Shown here: piece after piece, positions 1-9,243 of the stretch
Layout of the letters: every line of letters starts with the position of its first letter
Numbering within the stretch: position 1 is the stretch's first letter
The notes under the pieces: model-generated
Told to the model about the DNA's origin: nothing
The model's database searches: none
What the model saw: the letters and a program-made list of their open reading frames with translations, nothing else
Program-made: the position numbers and the translations under genes
Source: Ophiothrix spiculata
Taxonomy: Eukaryota > Echinodermata > Ophiuroidea > Amphilepidida > Ophiotrichidae
Direction: 5' to 3' (one strand)
Length of the DNA: 29,183 nt
NCBI GenBank assembly: GCA_000969725.1
Contig: JXSR01S027884.1

Positions 1-420
1 ACATTATCTCCATATAAATCATGTAATGAATGCGATTACTTTAATCTGATATCTCTTTCCTTTTATTTTATGAACTGTATTTCAAATTTTGTTATACTTG
101 TGTTTCATTTTGTAAAGATAATGCAGTTTCACTTACAAAAAAAATAAAAAACATTCATGTACAGATTCAACATTTGAGAGAATCTAATACTAATACTAAT
201 ACTAATACTACCGTACTTGTACTACTATGTCATACTTTCACGTAAATTATAAGATTTTCTTCTTCATACTACATTTCATACATGGCCCTGCAGATAAATA
301 AGTTTTAAAATCAGCTGACTTCTTAGCATTCAGATAATTTGAAGTAAGCTTTATACTTTAAAGGTTACGCCTTCCTCTTAGTTATCATTCCTGACTGTTT
401 TGAGCTGCATTTTGAGGACA
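1..420. other. AT-rich non-coding stretch
   Basis: No gene, RNA gene or transposon end is visible here. The stretch contains only scattered A/T runs and one short microsatellite, listed separately. It ends exactly where a TA-flanked transposon begins. Confidence 0.6.
184..210. repeat. TAATAC microsatellite
   Basis: The hexamer TAATAC is repeated about four times without interruption and then breaks into TACCGTAC. This is ordinary simple-sequence DNA, likely length-polymorphic between individuals. Confidence 0.85.
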
Positions 421-422
421 TA

Positions 423-945
423 CACTCCCAGTCAAAAGTGTTTGCGCACCCTTAAATATGGGCCAAATCGTAATTATAATAACAAACGACCAAGACTGTG
501 AAAAAATTCATGTTTTTTCTAGGTGCTTAATATATCCACTATAAGAAATTTATGTTTCATCTGATATTCGATCTTCCATAACCACAAAAATGGCCGATTT
601 CCAGAACCATATACAAACACACCACACTCACTTTTTGATATGTTCCTATGTTGTTTATTATTCAATGCTCATTATCACCGTGTAGCCGTAATGAGCATTT
701 TCAGGTAAAAAGTTTTCCAACAAATATGCAGTTATGTATTTAAACTCTGTTTATTATGTGCAGAAGAAAGTACACAATATGTTTAGCACGCCATATTTTC
801 AGATGCGATAAATGCAATTCTTGTTGAGTTTTTTAGATATATGTATGTGAAACATAAATCCGAAAAAATATGGCACAAATGATGAACGGTTCACGAGATA
901 TGGCTGGTTAAAGGTTTGGTGCGCAAACATTTTGACCGGTAGTGT
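423..945. mobile_element. Tc1/mariner-like MITE, TA target site
   Basis: The left end reads CACTCCCAGTCAAAAGTG and continues TTTGCGCACC. The reverse complement of the right end reads CACTACCGGTCAAAATG and continues TTTGCGCACC. These form about 28-bp terminal inverted repeats with few mismatches. TA dinucleotides sit immediately outside both ends (421-422 and 946-947), the standard target duplication of Tc1/mariner elements. The end motif with GTCAAAA is also typical of Tc1-type ends. The 523-bp interior holds no transposase frame or DDE/D-like motif, so it is non-autonomous. A small internal hairpin (AATGCTCATTA at about 664 with TAATGAGCATT at about 689) is visible. Confidence 0.8.
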
Positions 946-947
946 AA

Positions 948-1953
948 CTACAAACTTATTTCTAATGTGACAATTCACATCATAAGAACTACATAAATGT
1001 ACAAATGTTACATCTCCTAGTCCCAAAGTTCTGATAATAAACTGTTCACTTTATCCAACTGGTTCAACCCATACAGGCATTATCAAATATCATAGGATGA
1101 CAAACCTAGGAGCATCAAAACACCACGCCAACGGAAACACAACTATCCAAACATCCACAACATTCAGAAATAACTGGCGCACATGTAGGAAAAACAAGAG
1201 ACATTTTAAAGACCCACAAGCACTCTGCAATGCAAGGCAGTCCTAAATTCTCTCTTGGATTCTTCTCCATGAATTTTGTAAATACCAGGGACTTAATGCT
1301 GCCACACAAGTTCCGTTTCCAATTTCCCAAGATAATTTGCCTGTATTCACCCTAGTCATGCCAGCCTCTTCAGGGCCTGTGCCACACGGAGGAATGAATG
1401 AAGATTTCATTACAAGAATGAGGGAGAGACTAGCATTACCCAAAAGTTACACCATGTTTACTTGTGGTACACCTGTCCGGTGTGTTGTAAACATCATCAT
1501 TGTTTGCGGAATTCTCAACACATGCTTGATAGGCATCATAACACCTTTGCATTCCACACATCACAGCCTTACATAGTATAGTAGCAGATTCCAACCTGGG
1601 GTACCACAGACACAAGTACAAGATGCCAACTGGTTTCAACACCTTTTTTCCATCTTCACTAGTAATATGTTTGACTGTGTGAATCTGAGTACGACTGATT
1701 GAGTAAAATGTGCTTGATATCCGCACACTTGATATCTCTTCACGAAAAGTTAATTTGCGAGCAACGGTTGATATGTAACGGGATTATCACTCTATTAACA
1801 GCCGGATCAAGCTTGTGATCCGAGACATTTATGATTGCAATGTATGCGTATAATTGAATTGGGATCTTGCCCTATTGAGCTAAGATGTGTTTGACGAAGA
1901 CAGTTACTGCAAGGGAGTTTGGTTCTAATTGCTGCTGGCAAAGAGATTGTTTG
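948..1953. other. Non-coding stretch with one decayed open region
   Basis: No transposon ends were found. On the minus strand between about 1115 and 1726 the reading stays open in successive different frames and is less AT-rich than its surroundings. That fits either a decayed coding copy or chance; see the separate candidate entry. Confidence 0.4.
1437..1726 (-). other. Cys-rich open segment, possible decayed coding sequence
   Basis: A 96-codon minus-strand frame contains an irregular cysteine-rich section with words such as LCKAVMCGMQRCYDAYQAC. It stops at VTFG. Just downstream the other minus-strand frames open in turn for roughly 60 to 70 codons each (1243-1443 and 1115-1330) and also hold clustered Cys and Pro. 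A frame-shifted old gene or retrocopy would look like this, but so could chance. No domain family was recognised. An AG at about 1666 could serve as a splice acceptor, but its pyrimidine tract is poor. Treat as unproven. Confidence 0.12.
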
Positions 1954-2286
1954 TTAAAGGAGCTTGGTCCAATTTTTAAAATTTTAGATTTCAGTGTCAT
2001 ATGAAAGATGACCACTCAAGCGGTCTAAATTTCAAATTTCAGCTGAATCGATCAAACCGTTTTGATTTTAAGGGCACATCTGTTTTTCAGAGCTGCCTAT
2101 ACGTTACTATGTAAAATTAATTATGGTTACCATAATTAGACACACTTTCATATATATCTCCAAAACCGAACATAACTCAGCCGTGAAATTTCACATGGGT
2201 TGTGAGAAAAATATGGGCAACATTTTGGTACCAAAATCTCAAAAGGTTTGAAAAAAAGATGAGGCAATCGGACCAGGCTCCTTTAA
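1954..2286 (+). mobile_element. TTAA-flanked MITE, family A copy 1
   Basis: The left end TTAAAGGAGCTTGGTCC and the right end GGACCAGGCTCCTTTAA are inverted repeats with about one mismatch over 17 bp. The element is 333 bp including the TTAA at each end. The interior has a near-palindromic AATTATGGTTACCATAATT at about 2118 and no coding frame that continues through it. A second copy lies in the opposite orientation at 8468-8802 and matches along its whole length, which confirms a dispersed family. TTAA is the target site of piggyBac-type elements, but the same ends can also be read as TA duplications with AAGGAGC ends, so the superfamily is not settled. Confidence 0.8.
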
Positions 2287-3066
2287 GCAATCGTGGTGTT
2301 AAGGATTTGTTCCTATAAATTGGGCAAGCTGCATTTTCATCCAAAGTTATCAAGCCCCAGTCAAAACAACAGGAAAAGAACTTGACCATCGACATCTAAA
2401 CATTATTAGCATTGCATTGCTGTCAGAAGACGTTTTCTAAAAGAAAGAGATATTTTATTGAAATTCCTCTCAAACACCAAACACCAATAATTATTCAAAA
2501 GGCATATAAATCTACCATGTACTACAATCCTGAATGATGGTAATTCCCACCTGGTGCAAAATTCTCCCAAATTGATGCGTGAGACCTACTGATTTGTCCG
2601 ACTTGACTTCGCCAATTTTAACATCAACATGAGGTCTTTATTTTCAGATTGTCTCATAATGAGAGACTATTTTTGAATGAAAATATTCAACATTTTGTGG
2701 TGGGTCGTTACCATCTACTATGTACCACAAGCACATAACATAGTATAATTCATACTTTCTTTAGATGGGAAATGGCAAACTTCATTTATTTTTTAAAATG
2801 ACTTCTCTGTAATATCAGTGTAGTGTGCATTTAATTTAGGTGAAAAAATGTCAATATCCACCTCTACAAAAATGAAATATATTAAAAATGCACATGAAGG
2901 CAAAACAGTGTTTGGTATATTTTTAATTAAAACTAAGTAAAAAAGGGGAAATATACAGTTATATTTCCTGACATTGTCGTGCCTTTTTTTTGTCCTGCTA
3001 TTAACTTTGACCACAAAAGTTGAATATCAAATTTAAAAAAAAACCACAAGGTGCATGGAACATCTA

Positions 3067-3097
3067 TAGATTAACTGGGTGAAATTCAGTTAATCTA
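3067..3097. repeat. Perfect 11-bp stem hairpin
   Basis: TAGATTAACTG is followed by a 9-base spacer and then CAGTTAATCTA, a perfect 11-bp inverted repeat. There is no T-run after it and no nearby gene, so it is recorded as structure only. Confidence 0.6.
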
Positions 3098-3300
3098 ACA
3101 ATTAAAGTGAACACATTTTGATACATTCTTATTTTCTTATTTTATTTCTTCTTTTTTTATCCAAATATACATTTCAGTCAATTTCAGCAGTCTTATCATT
3201 TACTTTATCTCATTTTTTAAACTTCATCCTTTTCAACTATACCAAAATATCTCACGATAATAAAGTTGCGTGAGAAAACGTAACGGTATTTCCCCTTCAC

Positions 3301-3412
3301 CTGTACAAATAGTTGCAAATCACACGGCTGGCCTCCTTCCCGTAACTCTTTGATACGCAATAATAAAGTCAACATGTCCGGAATGCTCGGGGCAGACAAT
3401 TGGTATTCCTGG
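3301..3412 (-). other. Candidate exon with splice-like borders
   Basis: On the minus strand a 112-bp segment begins after ATTAG and ends at ACAG followed by GTGAAG, a reasonable 5' splice site. It holds 37 open codons with a helix-like section (SIPDMLTLLLRIKELREGG) followed by QPCDLQLFVQ. Base composition is clearly less AT-rich than the flanks. The upstream pyrimidine tract is weak. I do not recognise the protein. It could be an isolated exon of a gene whose introns fill this window, or a cryptic exon-like chance frame. Confidence 0.18.
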
Positions 3413-4589
3413 CTAATTGTTGTCCTCTCGGAAACCCTTAGATGACATCAACATGCTAATCATGAGGAATTCAACAACCTTTGACTACTGGATCTAATAC
3501 GACGCATCCATACAACAGTGCCTCACATTCCACGCATTCTACATTCTTTCTCTTCACGGCACAGGTTGGTTAGAGCCATTCATTCCATTTTACTTGGTTG
3601 TAGCACGCAACATTATATTGCAAATTTCCCACTCTTTTTCATATTGTTTATTAGTAGCCTATGTTGTCGCCAAATGTTTGAAAATATTTTAATGACTCAA
3701 CAAAAACATTTTCACCCAGACAAATCCTATTAGATTCAATATCAAAAGGTATTTTAGGGTTGGCAATGTTGACACGCAACAACAGCAAAAGTATAAATGT
3801 TTCAATTTGTTCGATTTTACAAAACAATTTTAAAGCTTCAAACTTATAACAAGATCGTCAATTATATTAGAAAATGGATATGTTATGATGCATCACACAA
3901 TAAAATGTTTTTTCCTTGTTATGTTCAGTCAATTCTACCACAAAATTAATTAAAAATTAGCATTGTGATTATTAGGTTGTTATTTTGTTAAGTTTTGATC
4001 TTGTGTAGATTACACTCTCAGTCATGTCCCCTGCAGCATAACTGTTGTACATTGCCTGTAGATAACTTGCAATAAAAATACTTTTAATGACACCATAATC
4101 ATTGTTTTTTGTTACATTATAAATATTGTATATCTGACATTGCATGAACATGGCTTTCAATATGCAGACACTTTTGAAATGAAAATCAAATTTCACAGTG
4201 GTTTGATGAAATATATTTCCAGGTATGTCGTACTCCCTAACGTATGCTCTCAACACGATGATGCTTTCTGTTTCTTGAATAAATCCATGGGGAAGTGACT
4301 ACCCTACGCCCAGGGATATCAACTGCTCAGAACAATATAACTGCCCATTCAGTGAGCACTCAAAAATCGCAAAGATAAGCATTGATGAAAACGATGACAT
4401 TTAAAATATTATGTAACAAATTTGGAAAGACAGGAATTCACTTGGACGACTCCTACCAAATGGTATTTTAAAAGTGAAAAAAAAAGTTTTCTTCATTCAC
4501 ATTTTGCAGTTGTGTATCATATTTACATGTTTCTTTAAAGTTGTCTTTAATTTTTTGCGAAATTCCAAACGATTTATATTTCTGTATCA

Positions 4590-4930
4590 TTAGGCCAAAA
4601 AAAAAATTCTTTGGTTGCCCTCCACAGCTTTTTTCAAAGAGGGTCGGTAGGTTTAGTTGTTTTTTTTTTTTAATTTTTTTTTAAATTTTTTTTAATACTC
4701 TTCCACGGACTGCTAGGCCGATCGGCCGCTCCAGCCTTCACAACTTCCCCCGCGACATCCAAATCAAAACAATCAAATACTCCTTGTTGTGATTTGGAAC
4801 ATCCTAAACATTTTGAGGAGTTGAATATCGTAAAAAGCAAAAATAACTTTTTTTTTGTAGTTTTCGGTAAGTTTTGCATATTTTTTTAGGAAAACAAATT
4901 TCCATAAAAAAAAGTTTGGGTCGGGCCTTA
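4590..4930. mobile_element. Poly-T-rich repeat, family F copy 1
   Basis: The left end TTAGGCCAAAAAAA continues into TTGGTTGCCCTCCAC, and the right end reads GTTTGGGTCGGGCCTTA. The outer AGGCC/GGCCT words and the following A-rich and GTTTG blocks form imperfect inverted ends. Inside are long T runs (about 4660-4695) and a 12-bp palindrome GGCCGATCGGCC at 4716-4727. The same end structure, with the words TTTGCCCTCC and GTCGGT, recurs at 11570-11938. No coding frame supports a transposase. The class is uncertain; a MITE is most likely. Confidence 0.55.
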
Positions 4931-5454
4931 TGGTAAAAATATTCTTTGCAAACAGCCACAGCAGCCATTGATACCTGAATATTGTATATATGCTGTCTGA
5001 GGTTTCTTAGTAAAATATTCATAAGATACAGTCAACCAAATCAAAACATAAACACATTTAGCATTGAACATAACCCAACAAATCAATTGTAATGAACTTG
5101 CTTCTCTTTCCTCCATTACTGAATAATTGTTTTCCTTATCATTTGGAGACTTGTAAACTCGCTATGTGAAATAAATTTCTCAGGAAATGTTTATAGAGTA
5201 GTAAGTGTTGATCAAAGTATTTTTATAACTCCAACAGTGCTGAATCCTACAAAATTTCTACAGTAGAACATGAAAAAAAAAATGTCAAAGTACAGATGCA
5301 TCACAACCGCCAGGTATATATACATGGTAACCGGAAGATATATTTACATGGTTACCGAATCTCTGACGAGGCAACCTCTGTGTGTGACTTGGTATTGCTT
5401 AACAATGGATTGGGATGTGAAGGGTCTCAGGTTCAAGTCCCACATTCAGATGTG
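4931..5454. other. Non-coding stretch ending in a tRNA-like relic
   Basis: Plain AT-rich sequence to about 5300. Two 20-bp tandem words follow (TATATATACATGGTAACCGG at 5315-5334 and a variant at 5339-5358), and then a region with a tRNA-type B box just before family B begins. Confidence 0.5.
5380..5450 (+). repeat. tRNA-derived SINE relic (B box present)
   Basis: GGTTCAAGTCC at 5430-5440 matches the pol III B box (GGTTCRANTCC). The upstream part reads TTGGTATTGCTTAACAATGG and TTGGGATGTG, a degraded tRNA-like body with no intact cloverleaf or acceptor stem. The words TTGGGA and CAGGTTC resemble the tRNA-like cores of family D at about 20480-20510. It ends where the TTAA of family B begins, so the SINE may be interrupted by that insertion. 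Confidence 0.4.
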
Positions 5455-5978
5455 TTAAAGGGGCATTGGACAAGTTTAGCATCATCCCCAAATTTTTCCC
5501 CATGCTTTTTGAGATTTTTGCATCATTTGAAGTATTAGCAGTAATAATGAGAGTATGCAAAGTTTCAAAGTCAAATTCAAACCCTTTATATCAAAATGTT
5601 TAGATATTCTTTTATTTCTAATTATCGTTGTCGACAACGATAAATACTGCCCTCTATGGTTGAATTTTTAAAATTGGCCTTTTTGGGAGATCTAATGCAA
5701 ACTTCAAACTTTTTTTGATTTATCTGCAATCTATGATGTGAACGGAATGTCTTACAAACGAATCTTTGGCTCTTTCATTATATATAACTTCAATAAATAC
5801 GTTTAGAGAATAGCCTCATACCCAAGATCAAAAAACAAAATAAAATTTAAAGTTTTGACTTTCTGAAGGTTTTGATCAAAATGTTCCCGATATTTATTAA
5901 TTAAGTGTTATTGTCTAGCATGAGAAGTGTAAATCATCCTCAAATAAAATTTCTAAATTTTGTCCAATGCCCCTTTAA
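5455..5978 (+). mobile_element. TTAA-flanked MITE, family B copy 1
   Basis: The ends TTAAAGGGGCATTGGACAA and TTGTCCAATGCCCCTTTAA are near-perfect 19-bp inverted repeats, with TTAA on both sides of a 524-bp element. Near the left third lies a perfect 22-bp palindrome, TTATCGTTGTC plus its reverse complement (5622-5643). The interior is non-coding. An inverted second copy at 15532-16026 keeps the same palindrome. The end motif AAAGGNGC is shared with families A and E. Confidence 0.8.
5622..5643. repeat. 22-bp perfect palindrome inside family B
   Basis: TTATCGTTGTC is followed directly by GACAACGATAA, a perfect palindrome with SalI-type GTCGAC at the centre. The identical palindrome occurs in the second copy at 15857-15878, so it is an ancestral part of the element rather than a local accident. 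Confidence 0.9.
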
Positions 5979-6553
5979 TACAGGGATTTATGATACAGTA
6001 AGATGCGAAGAGAGACTTTTTGGCCTTAAGTGGGTTAGGGTTATAAAAAAAGGACACTTTGGCCATAGACCTTTAACTGATTAAATGGTTTAGCTTTTAC
6101 CTTATACTTGTATACAATGATCAAAGAAGGATGGTTGCTCCAAAATCCATTTTGCCAGACTTGTTTTTATTTTTAGATTGGCATACATTGATATTTTGTG
6201 TTTACATCTAGTCATAGAGCCAATTAAAATGAGATATACTTGATAATACAGACTCAGTGACGAGGTAATGTTTCATAGTAATTAACTGACGTTATGTGTT
6301 ATACAGCTTGTTTCTAGATTATATTTCCATCAATGAGAGAGAGGGAGAAAATATTTTAAAAGCTTTTTATGACTGAACATGCAATATCTCAAATACCATT
6401 AGATGATAATAGTATATCCCTGCATTCAACCATGCATTGGTAAATTATTAATTTGCAAATATAACCTGTAATTGTTTAAAGCACATGTTGTTTCTGAATT
6501 TAAGATGTTGAGAGTTTGTCATATTAACAACATTCTGTAGTTTATGCAGTGTA
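5979..6553. other. AT-rich non-coding stretch
   Basis: No coding region or transposon end is visible. A GGGTTAGGGTTATAAAA word at about 6031 looks both telomere-like and TATA-like, but it stands alone. Confidence 0.55.
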
Positions 6554-6705
6554 TTTAAGGAATTTAATATTTTTATTTAAACTTACCTGTTTTGTTGCCA
6601 AAATCATCCACAGTCAGGACAATACATGAAAAAAAAAAGAACAAAATAAACAAAATTTAATTACAGTGATTCCATTCAAGTTTGATGGTACATTAAAATG
6701 TTCAT
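6554..6705 (-). repeat. 152-bp direct repeat, unit 1, with splice-donor word
   Basis: This unit is repeated at 6756-6907 with a period of 202 bp. Read on the minus strand it contains GATTTTGGCAACAAAACAG followed by GTAAGTTTAAAT, an ideal 5' splice site (ACAG before GTAAGT). The open frame before it reads CIVLTVDDFGNKT. The part upstream on the minus strand is a pyrimidine-rich tract, but no AG acceptor follows it. A duplicated exon end is possible; a coincidental repeat is also possible. Confidence 0.7.
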
Positions 6706-6755
6706 AAAGGTCAATACATACTTCTTATGGGCTACCAAACATTTGGTGCATCAAA

Positions 6756-6907
6756 TTTAAGGAATTTAATATTTTTATTTAAACTTACCTGTTTTGTTGC
6801 CAAAATCATCCACAGTCAGGACAATACATGAAAGAAAAAAGAACAAAACAAACAAAATTTGATTAAAGTGATTCCTTTAAAGTTTTATGGTACAGTAAAC
6901 TGTTCAT
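6756..6907 (-). repeat. 152-bp direct repeat, unit 2, with splice-donor word
   Basis: Second unit of the duplication. The first 70 or so bases are essentially identical to unit 1, including the GTAAGT donor word and the TVDDFGNKT frame, while the far end is more diverged. Conservation concentrated around the exon-like portion is what makes the pair notable. As in unit 1, an AG acceptor is missing between the pyrimidine tract and the open frame. Confidence 0.7.
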
Positions 6908-8035
6908 GATCGACTTCAGATAATGATCAGACTTGTATATGGTATCCACTTGTCCAATTCAACTACTAATTTTTAAATGTATCATTTTTCCCCAGGGTTG
7001 TTTCATACAAGTGGGCCAAAACTTGTTAAATACTTTGGTGATATGTGGGTTAGAGAGTTTGATGATTTTTTTAAAAGTAAGGGTATATATTAATGTAAAG
7101 GTGTTTGTTGGCTGGCAAATAGTTGAATTGGACGAGTGAATATGATATATTGACTATTTAATTTGAAAATATCTCTTTTTTTCCTAAATATTCCTTGAAC
7201 AATCCCTCAGAATGGCTGAACAAAAAAAATGTTTTTTTTTTCTAATTTGATTTATATAAAAAAACAAGATCCGGGAGCAAGCAACCAGACATTTACAAAC
7301 ACCGCAAGCACGCCTTCAGGTGAATAACCAAGACAACAACTCATCCGTCTCTTTATTATAACCTTCCACTTGTTACGTTTATAGCTCACTAAAAATAACC
7401 CCGACGGAATTGAAGCTGTAAAAACACTGAATGATTGATAAAGATCAATATAGCAGCATACGAATTTTAACCAAGCCGTCTTGTTTATGACAATATTGCC
7501 ATGTATGCATTGCATAAGATATCAGTTGTAATGAGCAACTGATTTACAACTCAATAATGTCATTTATTTTGCATATAAATAGCTATATTAATGCAAATTG
7601 AACAGCGTATGAATTTCAGATTTCTATCGTACTCGAAACTGATTTGAAAACACAAGTTGAAACAATTTTTTTAAAAACAAGTTGTTTCATAAAATTATGA
7701 GTCTCAATTTTGTGCAAAGTTTTTGTGACTTGCAACTACGTGAGCAAATTGTGTTATTTCCTGTTTTTAAATCAACTGTTTCAATAAAATGTAAAAGTTG
7801 GTATCAACAATTATGATGCGTCTGGTGAAAGGTATTTCATCTCAGCAAAATCTTAACTTGAGATTTTAGTACTGCAGACTTAATTGCTGAGATAATGAGG
7901 AGAAATGTATATATCAATAAGTCTTTTGGCAATTTCACACCTATGAGGAAAAAGTCTGAAAAAAGTAGAAAAGAAGAACATCACTTAACTTTAGATACTT
8001 TCAAAGCAAAGCAGCATAAATCTGTTGATTTTAAC
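6908..8035. other. AT-rich non-coding stretch
   Basis: A and T homopolymer runs (for example around 7220-7265) and no recognisable gene. An 87-codon minus-strand open frame at 7252-7515 shows no domain and I read it as chance. Confidence 0.5.
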
Positions 8036-8354
8036 TTAAAGGTGCAGGTTCCTATCTTAGTATGTGTGTAATTTACTTTTGACCTTGATCTCTGAAATGC
8101 ATATTGTCAAATTTTAACCTCAGCTTACTTCTTGTTTTCTCTTGAGACGCAAAAAAGTATATACAAAAGAAATAGAAAATAGGTATACTTATTAATTTTA
8201 CATTTTATATAATGCTATATCTCCTAAAGTATAATGAATTTGGAGGTGAAATTTTAGAATCAGAAAAATATGGGCTGTGATGTGGCATCAAAAAATGTAC
8301 TACTTCTGGTTGAGCCCAGGGGGATGAGAATGTGATCGGAACCTACACCTTTAA
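8036..8354. mobile_element. TTAA-flanked MITE, family E
   Basis: The left end TTAAAGGTGCAGGTTCC and the right end GGAACCTACACCTTTAA pair with one mismatch over 17 bp, giving a 319-bp element bounded by TTAA. The interior is non-coding. The first ten bases, TTAAAGGNGC, match families A and B, which suggests ends recognised by one transposase lineage. Only one copy was found in the window, so the call rests on the ends alone. Confidence 0.7.
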
Positions 8355-8467
8355 AGAATTCTTCTCTATCTTATTACCCATGCTGACAAAAATACCTTTC
8401 ATTACAATGGGTCACAATTGAAGTCCATGCATCCTTACAATAATCATATTCAACCTTTAATACATCT

Positions 8468-8802
8468 TTAAAGGAGCATGGTCCGATTGCTTCAACTTTT
8501 TTTCAAAGTTTTTGAGATTTTGGTACCAAATGTTGCTCATATTTTTCTCATAACGCATGTGAAATTTCACAGCCGAGTTATGTTTTGTTTTGGAGATATG
8601 TATGAAAATGTGTCTAATTATGGTATATGTAACCATAATTAATTTTACACAGTATCATAGGCAGCTCTGAAATACAAAATTATCCATAAAATCAAAACGG
8701 TTTGACCGATTTAGCTGAAATTTGAAAATTAGACCTCTTGAGTGATCCTCTTTCATATGTCATTGAAAAGTTGATTTTGAGAAATCAGACCAAGCTCCTT
8801 AT
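8468..8802 (-). mobile_element. TTAA-flanked MITE, family A copy 2
   Basis: This is family A in reverse orientation. The 5' side reads TTAAAGGAGCATGGTCCGATT and the 3' side reads AGACCAAGCTCCTTAT. The interior aligns throughout to the reverse complement of 1954-2286, including GGTACCAAA, TGAAATTTCACA and the AACCATAATTA palindrome area. The right flank has drifted from TTAA to TTAT. It is non-coding. Confidence 0.8.
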
Positions 8803-8891
8803 ATTAAGCAAGTTGTTTTTGTACAAAGCGGAAATGTTTATTTTACAGTACCCACATGTCTTTAATCATTGCTTCATATTGCCATAATTCA

Positions 8892-9243
8892 AATTAAAAA
8901 GTGTACTACACAACTCAATCTTGCCAAAGTAGGAGTAAAATCTACTTAAGTCAACTATTATCTGTGACTTCGCACACTTCTAATTAAAAAGTGTGCTACA
9001 CAACTCAATCTTGCCAAAGTAGGAGTAAAATCTACTTGAATAGTCAACTAATTAAAAAGTGTCTGTGACTTCGCACACTTCTAATTAAAAAGTGTGCTAC
9101 ACAACTCAATCTTGCCAAAGTAGGAGTAAAATCTACTTGAATAGTCAACTAATTAAAAAGTGTACTACACAACTCAATCTTGCCAAAGTAGGAGTAAAAT
9201 CTACTTAAATAGTCAACTATTATCTGTGACTTCTCACACTTCT
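8892..9243 (+). repeat. Mosaic tandem array, units of 68 to 93 bp
   Basis: Four units start with AATTAAAAAGTGT and continue through CACAACTCAATCTTGCC and AGGAGTAAAATCTACTT, at 8892, 8982, 9083 and 9151. Units 1 and 4 (90 and 93 bp) carry a tail CTGTGACTTC.CACACTTCT, while units 2 and 3 (68 bp) lack it. A stray 33-bp piece at 9050-9082 consists only of the unit head plus that tail. Each long unit contains AAGTGTG and CACACTT as inverted words. The pattern indicates unequal exchange or template switching. Not CRISPR: the spacers are not unique and the organism is eukaryotic. Confidence 0.85.

Larger units (their letters stand above)
2287..4589. other. AT-rich non-coding stretch
   Basis: Mostly featureless AT-rich DNA with A and T runs. 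The only structures seen are a short perfect hairpin near 3067-3097 and weak exon-like segments on the minus strand (one at 3301-3412 listed separately). A second open minus-strand segment at about 4190-4310 contains words such as QETESIIVLRAY and REYDIPGN but lacks a convincing donor site. No transposon termini were found. Confidence 0.45.

Noticed and set aside
6041..6048. TATA box
   Set aside because: TATAAAAA words are expected by chance in such AT-rich DNA, and no transcript start or downstream gene is visible.
7252..7515. 87-codon minus-strand open frame
   Set aside because: No domain, no splice context and no composition change relative to the flanks.
8892..9243. CRISPR-like array
   Set aside because: The units are near-identical throughout with no unique spacers, no cas genes are present, and the DNA is eukaryotic.
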